A stretch of DNA of 52,895 nucleotides from a virus. The stretch's first letter is position 1. Every line of letters starts with the position of its first letter. The position numbers were made by a program, and so were the translations under genes. Below are positions 37,024 through 47,687 of this stretch, in pieces. The notes under the pieces were generated by a model. That model was not told the origin of the DNA. It did no database searches and saw only the letters and a list, made by a program, of their open reading frames with translations. Location: IMG/VR virus record IMGVR_UViG_3300032050_000187, positions 1-52,895 of that record; one strand, 5' to 3'.

Positions 37024-39918
37024 ATGACCCCGCTTGAATTTCTAGCGGTCGTTTTGCCGTCCCCGGAATACGGGTACTACTGTGCGGCAGAGCTATCAAC
37101 AAAACAAAAGGAGCACATCTATGTCACAGCGCTTGAGGAGTTTTACCCCACCGTAGATCGTTGGGTCGATGAGGAGAAGAACGTCTTCTTCGCCCTGGCC
37201 ACGTTTGAGAACAACACCAGCCGCAAGGCTGAGAACGCCGCCTTCGTTAAGTCCTTGTTCATCGACATGGACGGCTACGCATCCAAGCGGCAAGCGGCCC
37301 TGGCACTGCACGCCTTTCTGGTGGAGACCGGGCTTGAGGAACTGGGCATGCCCTGGGTGGTGGCATCTGGCGGTGGTCTGCACTGCTACTGGCCCTTCAC
37401 CAAGGCGCTGCCCAAGGATGAGTGGAAGCTGATCGCTGAGAGCTTCAAGCGGCTGTGCAAGCAGTGCAAACTCAACATCGACATGACCGTCACAGCGGAC
37501 GCTGCCAGGGTGCTGCGCATCCCAGGCACACGCAACTTCAAAGAGAAGTACCCAGCCCCTCGGGAAGTCAAGCTGATGACCGAAGGCGCTGTGTTCGACC
37601 CTGAGATTCTGTCCGACTTGATAGTCAGCAAACTGGCCATTCAGCCTGTGCAGCCCGCCAAGCTGGACTTGCCGGGGAAGCGCCCCGATGCCGCCCCAGT
37701 ACCGACAGCGACCACGGCCAAGATGTTTGAGAACAGCGTGACCAAGTTCAAGAACATTCTGGTCAAGACCAAGGCAGGCAACGGCTGCGCCCAGCTCAAG
37801 CACTTTGTGGAGAACGCCGAGGAAGACGGCATGGAGCCGCTGTGGCGTGGGTGGCTGAGCATTGCCCAGAAGTGTGAGGACGGCGGCAAGGCATCGGCGT
37901 GGCTGTCAAGCCTGCACCCCTACCCCCAAGAGCGCATGGAGCAAAAGCTGCGTGAGATCAAGGGGCCGTACCCATGCGTCAAGTTCGACAGCGAGAACCC
38001 AGGGGTCTGTGACGGGTGTCAGTTCTTTTCCAAAATCACCAACCCACTTGCGCTTGGGCGCGAAACAAAGCTTGAGACCCAGGCCAAAGAGATCGAAGTG
38101 GTCATGCCTGCCGAAGCCAGCGGCATTGCGGCTGAAGTAAAAAAAGTCCTGCGCCCCACGCCGCCACGGGGCTACTCATACGGGACCAAGGGCGGCGTAT
38201 ACATTGACAAGGAGATCGAAGACGCTGAAGGCAACAAGGTAAAGAAGCCTGTACTCATCCTGCCATACGACTTGTTCGTGGTGGACATCCTCAACAACGG
38301 CGGTGAACACATTGTTCACATGCTTGCACTCAGGCCAGACGGGCCTGCAACCATCACCATGGCACAAAAGGCTGTGGTGAGCAAAGACGAAACTGTCAAA
38401 GCCCTAGCCACCCAGAACATCATTGCGGCGTTCGGTTCGGGCAATGACGCAAACCTATTTTCATATGTGAGAGCCGCCGTGGAAGAATCCAGCACAGGAA
38501 AAGCAGCAGTCAAAGTCCCCGCCAACTACGGCTGGCAAGACGACAACACCATCGTGTACGCAGGCAAGATTTACTCCACGGGCACGCCCATCTCGGTGCC
38601 CATGCCAGGGCTTGAGAACATCGTGGCCAATACCAAGCCGACCGGGACGATTGAAGCGTGGCGCAATTTTGTGAACCTGCTCATCCAAAAGGAGATGTAC
38701 GACCACTTGGCCATCATGCTTGCGGGTATTGGAGCGCCACTCATGCGCTTCACGGGCATGTACGGAATGACCTACCACTGCGGCTCTACTGAGTCAGGTA
38801 CGGGTAAGACGCTGGCGCTGGAAGCAGCCGCCTCAGTCTGGGGCCACCCCACCCACTACCGCACAGGTAAGAGCACATCGCCTGTGGCCATGCAGCAGCG
38901 CCTGGGTCTGCTCAACAGCTTCGCCCTGATAACGGACGAGATCACCGCCAAGAACCGCAAAGACTTCGAGTGGTTCCCTGAGTTCTTGCTGGACATGACC
39001 GAGGGCCGGGGCAAGGAGCGTATGGAGTCTGGCTCCAACAAGGAGCGCTTGAACCTGTCCACCTGGATGACCAACGCCATCATGTCGTCCAACACCCACG
39101 CCGTGGACATGCTGACCGGGGCACGCAAGCACGCATCCGAAGGTGAGCTGCGCCGCCTGTTGGAGTTCATCATGGACCAGCCCCTGACCTGGGAGCCGCA
39201 CGAGATTGAGATCGTCAAGTCCTTGCAGCACAACTACGGCGTGGCTGGGCACATCATCGTGGACTACATGGCCAAGAACGTGGACTTCCTGGCCAAACTC
39301 GTGCCCGACACTGTGCGCACCGCATACAAGGAGTTCAGCGCCACCAATGACGAGCGCTTCTGGATGGCTGGCATCGGCACCATCATCGCTGCCGGGGTCA
39401 TGATTAACAGCAAGCACGCGGGTGTGATCGACATTCCCATGATAAAAATCATTGAGCGCTTGCACAAGGTGATCGACACCATGCGCGGCAACGTCAAGGG
39501 CAACGCCCGCACCGCAGAGGATGTGCTCAACGCCTATACCCGCGACAACTATGGCAAGTTCATCATCGTCAAGCAAATTGAGCGTGGTCGTATCCTGGCA
39601 GAACTGGGCAACGGCAAGGAGGTGGACGAGTCCATCACGCGCTCAAGCGTCATGGGCCGGGTCGAGCACGGCTTCACGCCGGGGTACATCGACTACTACA
39701 TTGAGGAGAGTATGCTCAAGGCTTGCTGCGCCAGCATGAGCTACGGCTACGCCGACTTCAAGCGCAAGCTGGGGATGGAGTGTGCAGTCACTCCCATGCC
39801 GAAGAAGGACTTGACTGCAAAAACCCGTGGGCCTCAGATGCGCGTATCAGTGCTCAAGATCAGCAGACCCATAACCGATCTGGAAGATGACGATCCACTA
39901 TCCGTGGCAGCAGCTTGA
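37024..39918 (+). CDS. Primase-helicase: AEP-like primase fused to DUF927-like ATPase
   Basis: 964 aa. The N-terminal domain has the archaeo-eukaryotic primase pattern: FIDMDGY (Asp81, Asp83), SGGGLHCYWPF (His120) and RVLRIPGTRNFK (163-173). A middle part with Cys318, Cys329 and Cys332 may bind zinc. The ATPase has Walker A GSTESGTGKT (587-596), Walker B FALITDEI (633-640) and a helical C-terminus. Primer synthesis and DNA unwinding in one chain fit a replicative primase-helicase for the family A polymerase. RBS AAGGACATCC. Confidence 0.82.
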   Translation: MTPLEFLAVVLPSPEYGYYCAAELSTKQKEHIYVTALEEFYPTVDRWVDEEKNVFFALATFENNTSRKAENAAFVKSLFIDMDGYASKRQAALALHAFLVETGLEELGMPWVVASGGGLHCYWPFTKALPKDEWKLIAESFKRLCKQCKLNIDMTVTADAARVLRIPGTRNFKEKYPAPREVKLMTEGAVFDPEILSDLIVSKLAIQPVQPAKLDLPGKRPDAAPVPTATTAKMFENSVTKFKNILVKTKAGNGCAQLKHFVENAEEDGMEPLWRGWLSIAQKCEDGGKASAWLSSLHPYPQERMEQKLREIKGPYPCVKFDSENPGVCDGCQFFSKITNPLALGRETKLETQAKEIEVVMPAEASGIAAEVKKVLRPTPPRGYSYGTKGGVYIDKEIEDAEGNKVKKPVLILPYDLFVVDILNNGGEHIVHMLALRPDGPATITMAQKAVVSKDETVKALATQNIIAAFGSGNDANLFSYVRAAVEESSTGKAAVKVPANYGWQDDNTIVYAGKIYSTGTPISVPMPGLENIVANTKPTGTIEAWRNFVNLLIQKEMYDHLAIMLAGIGAPLMRFTGMYGMTYHCGSTESGTGKTLALEAAASVWGHPTHYRTGKSTSPVAMQQRLGLLNSFALITDEITAKNRKDFEWFPEFLLDMTEGRGKERMESGSNKERLNLSTWMTNAIMSSNTHAVDMLTGARKHASEGELRRLLEFIMDQPLTWEPHEIEIVKSLQHNYGVAGHIIVDYMAKNVDFLAKLVPDTVRTAYKEFSATNDERFWMAGIGTIIAAGVMINSKHAGVIDIPMIKIIERLHKVIDTMRGNVKGNARTAEDVLNAYTRDNYGKFIIVKQIERGRILAELGNGKEVDESITRSSVMGRVEHGFTPGYIDYYIEESMLKACCASMSYGYADFKRKLGMECAVTPMPKKDLTAKTRGPQMRVSVLKISRPITDLEDDDPLSVAAA

Positions 39919-40093
39919 GAGGGGGCAGGGGTTCTTTGTCCCCTGCCTCGATGTGGAACGCACCCGCGAGGAAGGGCTGCGCGAAGCGGTTAAGTGCAGA
40001 TTGAAGGATGCCCGCGCTGTGGTTGGCATCCACCGGGGTTTGATCGGCGTTGTGTTCAGCCGAGGTAACCTCGGGCACTCTCCGCCAGCTTGA
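39887..40093 (+). CDS. Last early gene, small conserved-type protein
   Basis: 68 aa, MTIHYPWQQLERGQGFFVPC then LDVERTREEGLREAVKCRLK. The form YPWxxLxRGxGFFVPCLDxxRxREEGLRxAxxCRLxDARA recurs in other phages as I recall. It starts 32 bp inside the end of the primase gene and runs 38 bp into the giant late gene on the other strand, so the two arms collide here. A stem GGCAGGGG/CCCCTGCC (39924-39947) lies in its coding region. Confidence 0.6.
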   Translation: MTIHYPWQQLERGQGFFVPCLDVERTREEGLREAVKCRLKDARAVVGIHRGLIGVVFSRGNLGHSPPA

Positions 40094-43000
40094 TGCGCAG
40101 TTGCTGCAACTTGTCCAGCTCTTCGCGCTTCTTGTCTGGTGTCAGGTTAGACGCTTTGATGGCGTTCATGGCCTTCGTGATGGTGCTCAACTGCTCTTGG
40201 ATGTTGCCCGCCACAGCCCCAGCAGCAATCTCTTTGGAGTTCTTTTGCAAGAACTCTCGGGCCTCAGACATGCGCCCGTCCTTGACCATATCCTTGAACG
40301 TCTTGTCGATCTGCTGAACTTCCTGCATGCGGTCGTATGTGGCACTCACAATACCAGCGGCATCGTTGGGCTGGAACATGGAGCCGATCACAGGCGTATC
40401 GGACAACCGCTTGGTAGCCTGCTCTGGCGTGCCCTTGGGCGGTGAGGGCATGGCAAAGTTTAAGGACTGCGCCAACGCAAGGCCCATTGTCCCGGTGTAA
40501 CCGCGAACCAAGTTTTCAATCTTGAGCGGGGATGTGCCTGTCAGCATACCAATTTGCTTGGCTACTTCAGAAGTGTTGTCGCGGAAGCGGTACTCAGGCA
40601 ACATCTGTTGCTCGGCCCTGGACTCGAGTGGGCGCTCGGTAAAGAACGAGTAGTTGGCCACGTTCTCAATGATGGGCTTGGCCAAGGCAGGCATCAGCAA
40701 GGATGTGCCGCCAGGGATGGTCTGTATGGCGATGCTCTTGAACGCTTTATACGCTTCTTCTGCGCCGCGCTCATTGGCCATGCTGTTGACCAGCGCCTCT
40801 GGGATGCCCTTAAAGATGTAACCAATCTCAAACGGCACCGGGATGCGCAATGGCTCATCCAAGCCTGGGATGCGCACAAAGAAGTTGCCGTACTTTTGCT
40901 CGGGCGTGGCGTTTTTGTACGCTTCATCGTCTTGCATCAGCATGGCGTAGGCTATCGCCGTGCCAGACAAAAGCGCTCCTCGGCGCAGCAACTTGCCCTG
41001 GATGTCCAGGCGCTCGTTCAATGGCATCTTGCCTGTCAAAGCGCGGTAGAGCACATCCAAACTCTGCACCTGTGCGTTGAAGAATGGGATGGCCGTGGAC
41101 AAGAACCGTGCCGATGGTGACAGCCCCTTGCGGTTGAAGTTCATGGATTCCAACGACATGAGCGTGGCTTCCATCTCCGACAAGCCCTGGTTGATGTAGG
41201 AGTTGTACTGGGCGCGGCGGGTTGCCGCGTCTGCCTCCATTGCAATACCTTCGGCACGGGCCACCAGTTGGCTCAAGCCCAGCTTGCCGTCTTGGAAATC
41301 TTTGAGGATGCGGGTCAGGTCTTCGTTGGTGCCCGTGAACACTTGCCCACCCGTGATACCCCTGGCTTCCAGCTTCTCTTTGGTGGCCGAACCGCCCAAC
41401 TGACGGATAGCGCCCATGATTGGGGTGAAGTTTGCGCCAGACAGTATGGGCGCAGCCACTGAGTCGCGGAACAACTGCCTGACTGGGTACAACGGACTGA
41501 GCATGACACCCTTGCGCACCATCGTGGCTGCGTAGCCCATGGCCCGGACAATTGCAGAGTTGTTGACGGGGATACCCGCCATGCCCTTGACCAGCAAATC
41601 CGCTGGGATACCTGTCTTGTCGGTCTCCACCAGCACGTACTTGTCTTCGCCCTTGAGTTTGAAGCTGACCACATCAGGGCCAGAAGTCGGGCTGATGAAG
41701 CGCCCCAAGCCCATGTCCACCAGATCAATCATGGTGTTTTTGGTAGCTTGGTTGCGCAGCGCAGCGTCCAGCAGCACCGATGTGTTCTGCACAGAACTGG
41801 TCAGGAAGTCGTAGATTTTCTGGTCGCCGCCAATCAACTGCTGCAACTGGGGCTGGTCTTTCAGGTTGCCCACCTTGAACGTGCCCTCGCCGCCAATCAC
41901 CAGTTCAGCGTTGCCGTTGCGCTCTCGGTAGTACGGGATGTAGTCGTTGGTTGCGGCCAGACGCTTGGCTTCCTCTGGGGAGAGAGCGCCTGTGTCTTCC
42001 ATGAACTTCATCAAGGAGCGGTTGTACTCGTTGTACTGCTTACGCGCCTTTTCAAACACGGCCTTGACTTCCGGATTGCTGTCGATCTGGCTTGCCGCAC
42101 GCTGGATTTGCTCTTTGGAGATGCCGTAGTTGAGCTTGTCGTAGCCCACGTTGGGGTTCTCTGCGCGTTTGTTGGCCAGATACAGCGTGAACAAGCGGTT
42201 GGCTGCTTCGGCATTCATGCCAGGAGCGCCCTTGAGGGTCTCGACAACGCCTGCCAGATTCGGTCCTTCCACGCTTTCAATGAGCTTTTCAATCTGCCCA
42301 TCAGCCCGCTTGTGGTCAACCAACTGGGGCACACCACGGGCCACCGACTGCTGCACAAACGACATCTTCTGGTCGGCCATGCGCAGGTAGTACATCATGC
42401 GCGTACCCTTGAATGGGTCGGCCATCTCACGGGCAATCTTCTCCAGCGGAGCCAAACGGTCAAGCCATTGTGTGCGCCCAGCCAACCCCAGGTTGGACTG
42501 TATCTGCTGCCCGATGCTCTTAGGTTTGGCAATCAGTTGGTCGGTTGTGGCCAACGCGTCTTCAAAGCCGGGAGCCTTGGCGGTGCGGTACGTGGCTTCG
42601 CCTGTGGCAGCTTCGCCGCCTAATGCTCCCACACCTTCTTGCACATACTTCCGAGCGTTGGCCACGATCTGGCGTACCTCGTTGTCAGTAACGCCTTTGA
42701 CACCAAATGTGTTGCTGAACCACTGCTTGATGGTTTCAAACAAACGACGCAACGCACTGCGACTGTCTGCGGTAGGTTCGGCACCTGTCTCGGCCATGTC
42801 GGCCAGCACTTCCTCAACGGCCACTTCGCGGGACAAATTCTTGTTGGCCCCCATCTTGGCATCAGCTTCACGGCGCACCGTGACGTTGCCGTCGTACAAA
42901 GAGTTCATGGTCTTGGCGTATGTACCGCCAAGCATCTCGCGCAGGCCGAAGTGGCCAGCCACTTCGTGCGCAATCGTCAAACCAACGTCATTGCCTGTGT

Positions 43001-46000
43001 GCAAGTTGGATGCCACTAAATACACGGTCTTGGTGTTGGGGTCGTACACGCCGGGGATGCGCCCAGTAACGCCGTCCTTGGCGGCTTGGTCTTGAATTCG
43101 CTGTGGCAGCTCCGACTCGTTCTCAACAACACTGACTTCAGGCGTAATGGCCCAGTCACTTAAGATGCGGTCAACCAAGCGCTTGACTTGTTGCGACTGC
43201 ATGCCGGGGCCAGCCTGGATGGAAGTGCGGAACACGCCCTTGCGTTCTGCTTTAAGTTCCAAGTTTTCTTCAGCTTCTTTGGCCTTGGTGTATGTCAGCG
43301 TAGCGGCTTTGGCTGCGCCTGTCACCTTGGATTGCCGTTGCCGCAAAGCACTGAGCGTGCCTTTGAGCGTGGCTTCTTTGGCTTCCAAGTCTTTCATCAA
43401 CGGCGTGAGTTTGCCCTTGACCTTGGCTTTGCCTGTACTGCGCAGGAACTGCATGCGCCGTTGAACGTCTGCCAAATCTGTGTTGACCTTCATCAAACGG
43501 TTGGTCACCGCAACGCCAACTTCTTCCAACGACACCTGTGGGCGTGGCTGTGTAACGCGAGACCCCAAAACTTCTTTTACCAGCGACGCTTGCTTAACAG
43601 GCTTGAGCTTGGGGGCTTTCTCGCCTTTGGCTTTGCGCCGCCTTGCGGCCACCACGGCTTCTGCCGCAGCGCGTCTGTCTTCGGTGTCTCTGCGTGCTTC
43701 TTCATCTTCCCGCGTCCGCAATTCAGTCTTGACCAACGGCGCGTTCTGGAACACGTTTTCCAGTTTGCTTTCTTGATCGGCAATCTTTTGCCGCAGCTCT
43801 GCCTTGGTGTCTTCGTTTGTGGCCTTGTCCAGTTGATCGTTCAAGCTGCCAATAGCGCGGCGAATCTTGGACATCTCCTGGCGCATCTGCGTGGTGTCTT
43901 TCTCCAACCGCACGCCTTCCAGCCCCAGTCCCTCACGCCCACGCTGCGCAGCTTGGCGCAACCGGGTTTCTTCTGCCGTGGCTTCTTGTTCGGCTCTGCG
44001 CTTTTCAGCTTCTGCCCCGGCCTTCTCAACACGTTCAGCCTCACGCTTTTCTTGCGTAACCTTATCCAGCTCAGCTTTGGCTTCGTCCGCTTCTACCTGG
44101 GCCTTCTCAAACTCTTTAAGTGCGGGCTGAGCAATATCGGTGTACGCTTTAATCTCTGCGCCAATCTGTGCCGCCAAATCTTCCAGCGGAGTAACAACGG
44201 CTTCTAGGTCAGCTAGTTTTTTACGCAGTGCAGGTTCTTGCGCCAACAGGTTGTTGATCTTCAACAACGTGCGCATGTCTGACGGCTCTTGCAAAACTGC
44301 CGCTTTTACGTCATCAATTTCCCGCAACGCTTGCTGCAAAGGAACAATGTGTTCGTTGCGTGCATCTTGGGCTTCTTGACGAACCGCTTCCAGATCGGAG
44401 CGCATCTCGTCTTTCCAACCCAACGCCAGAGCGCCTGTTTCCCGCGCCTTCTTGACCTGCTTGTCGTGCTTGGTTTTGGCGGCGTTGTATCGGTTTGTGA
44501 TGGTTGGCAGCGCTTTACCAACGGACTGCAATGCGGCCAAGTTGTCTGCGCGTTGTTTTTGAATGGCATCGCGCATGCCCTGAACGTCTTTGGAGTCCAG
44601 CAGCTTTTGAAAATTCGACGGCGTGGCACGCGCCACTTGTGCCCCGGCTTCGGGGAACATCTCAAGCTGTGGCTGGGCTTCTGTGTTCTTTGTGCGGGTC
44701 TTGCCTTCTAAGTCAGTGAAGGTTAACTTCTCACCCCTGGCAACCGCAGCGGTCTCTTCTTTTGACAACGGCGCTGCCGCGCTGCGTCCCGACACTTCCT
44801 GCGCCTTGAGCATCTCGCCCAGGTCACGCACAGCAAACGGGTTGGGCAGGTTGCCTTCGGCCACCATGGTGGCTTGCTCCCGTGCCAAGGAGATGAACTC
44901 GGGGTCGTTGGTGGTCTCCAACGCATCCCGCAACCGGGTCAACAAATCAACGGTGGCAGCGTCTGCTTTGGTTGGAGTGCCTGTTGCAAGAAAGCCAGGG
45001 TTGGTGTTGCCCGACACTTTGGCAGCTGCTAATATTTTGGCCAAGTCCGCCAGAGTGTTTGCTTCTTGTTTCTCTAAAACAGGTGCCGCACGGGTGCGCG
45101 TCTCGGCACTGCGCAACACCATCTCAATCACATTCAACGCACGTTGCTTCTCAGTCTTGGCTTCGCGTGGTTCTCCGCGCAGCGTCAGCTCATCAGGCGC
45201 AGCAATCCGTGGCCCCGCACCGCTGGGCTTCTTGGTCTTGCCTTCAAGATCGACTTGGCCCTGCTCTAACATCCGCGTAGCGGCATTTTGCAAGTTCTGG
45301 TAGACGGCATCCCGTGTTTGACCTTGCAGCACTTTGACGGCTTGGGCTGGCGCACCAAATGTGCCGTAGCGGCTTTCCAACTCATTGAGCGCTTCCAAAG
45401 AACGGGCACGGGCTTCGGCCTTTTCCCAGTCGGCCATCTCAGGCAAACCAAACGCTTTGCGTCGCGCTTCAATCTCGGCGGCATGCGCAACTACAAAGGC
45501 TTCTTTGGCTGCGCTGATCTGTGCTTCACGTTTGGCAGGCAAAACCAGTTTGCCAGTGCGTGCCGTATCCAGTGTCTTAATCAGCCCAAGCAACTGTATG
45601 CGCTGGGTGTCAGCATGCTGATCGGCAGCGGCTTCTTGTGCCCGCTCTTCAGGCAGCATGCCTTCTTGTAATTCACGCGTAAGTTTTCCACGACCTTCCA
45701 CAGCCCCTTGCTCTTTGGCTGTGCGCATCTCCGTGAGCAACGCTTCTTGCGTTTTACGGTCCCTTGTGATGCGTGCAATCTGAAATTGCGTCTGCAAGTC
45801 TTTAAGGTTCTGGGATGGCGATGCGCCAACACCTTCAACAACCCGCCCAGGGGTAATGCGCCCATTGGTCAACGGCAGCGTCTGAATTAACTGGTCAACC
45901 AGGGGCATTTCTTCTGGTTTCTCGGGCGTCTCAATGATTTCCTGCTGCTTCGACGGGAACCGCTCAGACAGCAGCTTTCCAGTATCACTGGCATAACCAC

Positions 46001-47675
46001 CTTCGGGCAACACCACACGACCCGGCTCCTGGCCCAAACGCTGGATGCCCAGACGCTCAGGGGCCACACGACGCGCAATTTCTGCGTCTTGTGCAATGCG
46101 CTCTTCTTCGGCTCGTTGGGCTTCCAACGCTGCTTGCTCTTCATCCTCAACCGTTTCTAAGCGAACTTCTTTGGCTGCGGTGGTGGCTGCGGCCCCTGCT
46201 TGTTTGCTTTGCTTGAGGCTGGCGTTGACCTTAAGCTTGAGCTTGTTGTACAGCGCGTCGGTTTTTGTGTCGCTCAAACCGGGGATGGGCGGGCGCTCTT
46301 CAACCAGCTTGCTGGCCTGCGCCGTATCGCGCATCAAGTACCCTAGCACATCCTCTGTGGTGAACCCATACGGGCGGTTCTGCGCGGCTTGAATCTGCGA
46401 CACAGCGTACTGCTGCAACGGTGACAGAGGCTTTTCCGTCTCGGTCGGACCTTCGCCCAGGCGGTTGATGAAGAACTCTTCAGCGCTTGGCTGGGGTCTT
46501 TCTGCGGGGATTTTGGCCCCTTGCTGGTCAAGGAAGAACTCCTCGGGAGTCATTGCCTTGACGCGCTCGTACTCTGCCTGTGCCTTGGCACGCTCCTCGG
46601 CTTGCGCTTCGTACTGCTTCAAAAACGCCGCCTGCTCCTTGGCCAGCCGTGCGGCTTGGTCCTTGGCTGCTTTGGCTTGCTTTGCAGCTTCTCGCTTGGT
46701 TGGCTCTGCAACCGCTTCCTCTTCTTCAGGCGCTACTCCTGGCACACGCAAGGTGGGTTCGGGAATGGCCTCGGCTTCGCCAAGGGCGGGAGGAACAAAG
46801 GCTTCGGGGGTTTGTGCAGTTGGCTGCGCCGCTACTGCGCCAGCAGCGGCTGGGCCTTTGGCACGGCGACCAATGGCCATGTCAAGCAGACCTTGAACCA
46901 ACGCGCCAGTAGCACCGCCGTATGCAGCGGACTCGCCCACCTGCTCAATGATTGCTTGCTCTGGTTTGTAGATGCCTTTGGCAATCAAGTTCTGGGCAAC
47001 TTGTGATGCGGCTTCTTGTGCAGCTTCCTCGCCACCTGCCGTCAGTGCTCGTTTAACCGCAGCAACAGCACCTGCTTGTACGGGAGCCGCCAAACGTCCA
47101 AGAATCCTGGCCGGGGCAAACATCTCTGTTAAACCCACCGCACTGCCAAGACCAGTAGCTAAAGACCGTTGATCTGCGCTTGCTTCGCCTTGTTCAGCCC
47201 TTACTCTGGCCTCACCCGCGCCAGCACCGACACCCAGCCCGGCCATGCCCACACGCCCTGCAACACCCAACGGCCCCATGGCCAAAAATGGCGCAACAGA
47301 ACCAACCGATTCGCCGAGCTTTCGCCCGACAGTCTCTTCGTACCCAGGAGCGGCAGCAAACGGTTCGCGTGCCGAAGCCGCCAAACTGCTGATTGTTTTG
47401 CGTGCAGAACGTTCTTGCTCGTCGGGCAGCAGCGCGGACAGACCCGTGCCAGCCGACTCTGCCAAACCAATAGCGCCAGGGACAAGACCCTTGGCAAACT
47501 CTTTGATCTGGCCCCCAACGGTTGGGGTTTCTTTGGGTTTTTCTTTTTTGGTGTCGTCTAGCGTATCGCCTTCGGCGATCATGCCCCTAGCAATTTGAGC
47601 CAAGCGTTTTGCTGCTTCGGTGTCTCCAGCAGCATCGGCATTGCGGAGTGCTTGAAAAACTTGGCTCAGTTCCAT
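40056..47675 (-). CDS. Giant 2539-aa virion/ejection protein with zincin domain
   Basis: A single 7.6-kb gene. The N-terminus is followed by Gly/Ala-rich, partly hydrophobic segments (residues about 60-280). A very long Ala/Glu/Lys coiled-coil part spans about 300-1450. A zinc metallopeptidase domain has AHEVAGHFG (His1570, Glu1571, His1574) and a later VEEVLADMAE as third ligand. The C-terminal 800 residues (FIGURE-like helices with MLSPLYPVRQLFRDSVAAPI, MNFNRKGLSPSARFL) match the LPD38-type region of large polyvalent proteins. These are packed in the capsid and ejected with DNA; the peptidase and other domains act in the host. RBS weak. Confidence 0.78.
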   Translation of the reverse strand: MELSQVFQALRNADAAGDTEAAKRLAQIARGMIAEGDTLDDTKKEKPKETPTVGGQIKEFAKGLVPGAIGLAESAGTGLSALLPDEQERSARKTISSLAASAREPFAAAPGYEETVGRKLGESVGSVAPFLAMGPLGVAGRVGMAGLGVGAGAGEARVRAEQGEASADQRSLATGLGSAVGLTEMFAPARILGRLAAPVQAGAVAAVKRALTAGGEEAAQEAASQVAQNLIAKGIYKPEQAIIEQVGESAAYGGATGALVQGLLDMAIGRRAKGPAAAGAVAAQPTAQTPEAFVPPALGEAEAIPEPTLRVPGVAPEEEEAVAEPTKREAAKQAKAAKDQAARLAKEQAAFLKQYEAQAEERAKAQAEYERVKAMTPEEFFLDQQGAKIPAERPQPSAEEFFINRLGEGPTETEKPLSPLQQYAVSQIQAAQNRPYGFTTEDVLGYLMRDTAQASKLVEERPPIPGLSDTKTDALYNKLKLKVNASLKQSKQAGAAATTAAKEVRLETVEDEEQAALEAQRAEEERIAQDAEIARRVAPERLGIQRLGQEPGRVVLPEGGYASDTGKLLSERFPSKQQEIIETPEKPEEMPLVDQLIQTLPLTNGRITPGRVVEGVGASPSQNLKDLQTQFQIARITRDRKTQEALLTEMRTAKEQGAVEGRGKLTRELQEGMLPEERAQEAAADQHADTQRIQLLGLIKTLDTARTGKLVLPAKREAQISAAKEAFVVAHAAEIEARRKAFGLPEMADWEKAEARARSLEALNELESRYGTFGAPAQAVKVLQGQTRDAVYQNLQNAATRMLEQGQVDLEGKTKKPSGAGPRIAAPDELTLRGEPREAKTEKQRALNVIEMVLRSAETRTRAAPVLEKQEANTLADLAKILAAAKVSGNTNPGFLATGTPTKADAATVDLLTRLRDALETTNDPEFISLAREQATMVAEGNLPNPFAVRDLGEMLKAQEVSGRSAAAPLSKEETAAVARGEKLTFTDLEGKTRTKNTEAQPQLEMFPEAGAQVARATPSNFQKLLDSKDVQGMRDAIQKQRADNLAALQSVGKALPTITNRYNAAKTKHDKQVKKARETGALALGWKDEMRSDLEAVRQEAQDARNEHIVPLQQALREIDDVKAAVLQEPSDMRTLLKINNLLAQEPALRKKLADLEAVVTPLEDLAAQIGAEIKAYTDIAQPALKEFEKAQVEADEAKAELDKVTQEKREAERVEKAGAEAEKRRAEQEATAEETRLRQAAQRGREGLGLEGVRLEKDTTQMRQEMSKIRRAIGSLNDQLDKATNEDTKAELRQKIADQESKLENVFQNAPLVKTELRTREDEEARRDTEDRRAAAEAVVAARRRKAKGEKAPKLKPVKQASLVKEVLGSRVTQPRPQVSLEEVGVAVTNRLMKVNTDLADVQRRMQFLRSTGKAKVKGKLTPLMKDLEAKEATLKGTLSALRQRQSKVTGAAKAATLTYTKAKEAEENLELKAERKGVFRTSIQAGPGMQSQQVKRLVDRILSDWAITPEVSVVENESELPQRIQDQAAKDGVTGRIPGVYDPNTKTVYLVASNLHTGNDVGLTIAHEVAGHFGLREMLGGTYAKTMNSLYDGNVTVRREADAKMGANKNLSREVAVEEVLADMAETGAEPTADSRSALRRLFETIKQWFSNTFGVKGVTDNEVRQIVANARKYVQEGVGALGGEAATGEATYRTAKAPGFEDALATTDQLIAKPKSIGQQIQSNLGLAGRTQWLDRLAPLEKIAREMADPFKGTRMMYYLRMADQKMSFVQQSVARGVPQLVDHKRADGQIEKLIESVEGPNLAGVVETLKGAPGMNAEAANRLFTLYLANKRAENPNVGYDKLNYGISKEQIQRAASQIDSNPEVKAVFEKARKQYNEYNRSLMKFMEDTGALSPEEAKRLAATNDYIPYYRERNGNAELVIGGEGTFKVGNLKDQPQLQQLIGGDQKIYDFLTSSVQNTSVLLDAALRNQATKNTMIDLVDMGLGRFISPTSGPDVVSFKLKGEDKYVLVETDKTGIPADLLVKGMAGIPVNNSAIVRAMGYAATMVRKGVMLSPLYPVRQLFRDSVAAPILSGANFTPIMGAIRQLGGSATKEKLEARGITGGQVFTGTNEDLTRILKDFQDGKLGLSQLVARAEGIAMEADAATRRAQYNSYINQGLSEMEATLMSLESMNFNRKGLSPSARFLSTAIPFFNAQVQSLDVLYRALTGKMPLNERLDIQGKLLRRGALLSGTAIAYAMLMQDDEAYKNATPEQKYGNFFVRIPGLDEPLRIPVPFEIGYIFKGIPEALVNSMANERGAEEAYKAFKSIAIQTIPGGTSLLMPALAKPIIENVANYSFFTERPLESRAEQQMLPEYRFRDNTSEVAKQIGMLTGTSPLKIENLVRGYTGTMGLALAQSLNFAMPSPPKGTPEQATKRLSDTPVIGSMFQPNDAAGIVSATYDRMQEVQQIDKTFKDMVKDGRMSEAREFLQKNSKEIAAGAVAGNIQEQLSTITKAMNAIKASNLTPDKKREELDKLQQLRIKLAESARGYLG

Positions 47676-47687
47676 TTTTGCTAATTT

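Noticed and set aside
39924-39947. Terminator for the early operon
   Set aside because: The stem lies inside the coding sequence of the last early gene and has no T-tract.
46465-47006. Long + strand frames opposite the giant late gene
   Set aside because: They have no RBS, no domain pattern and odd composition; the minus-strand protein has clear domains.
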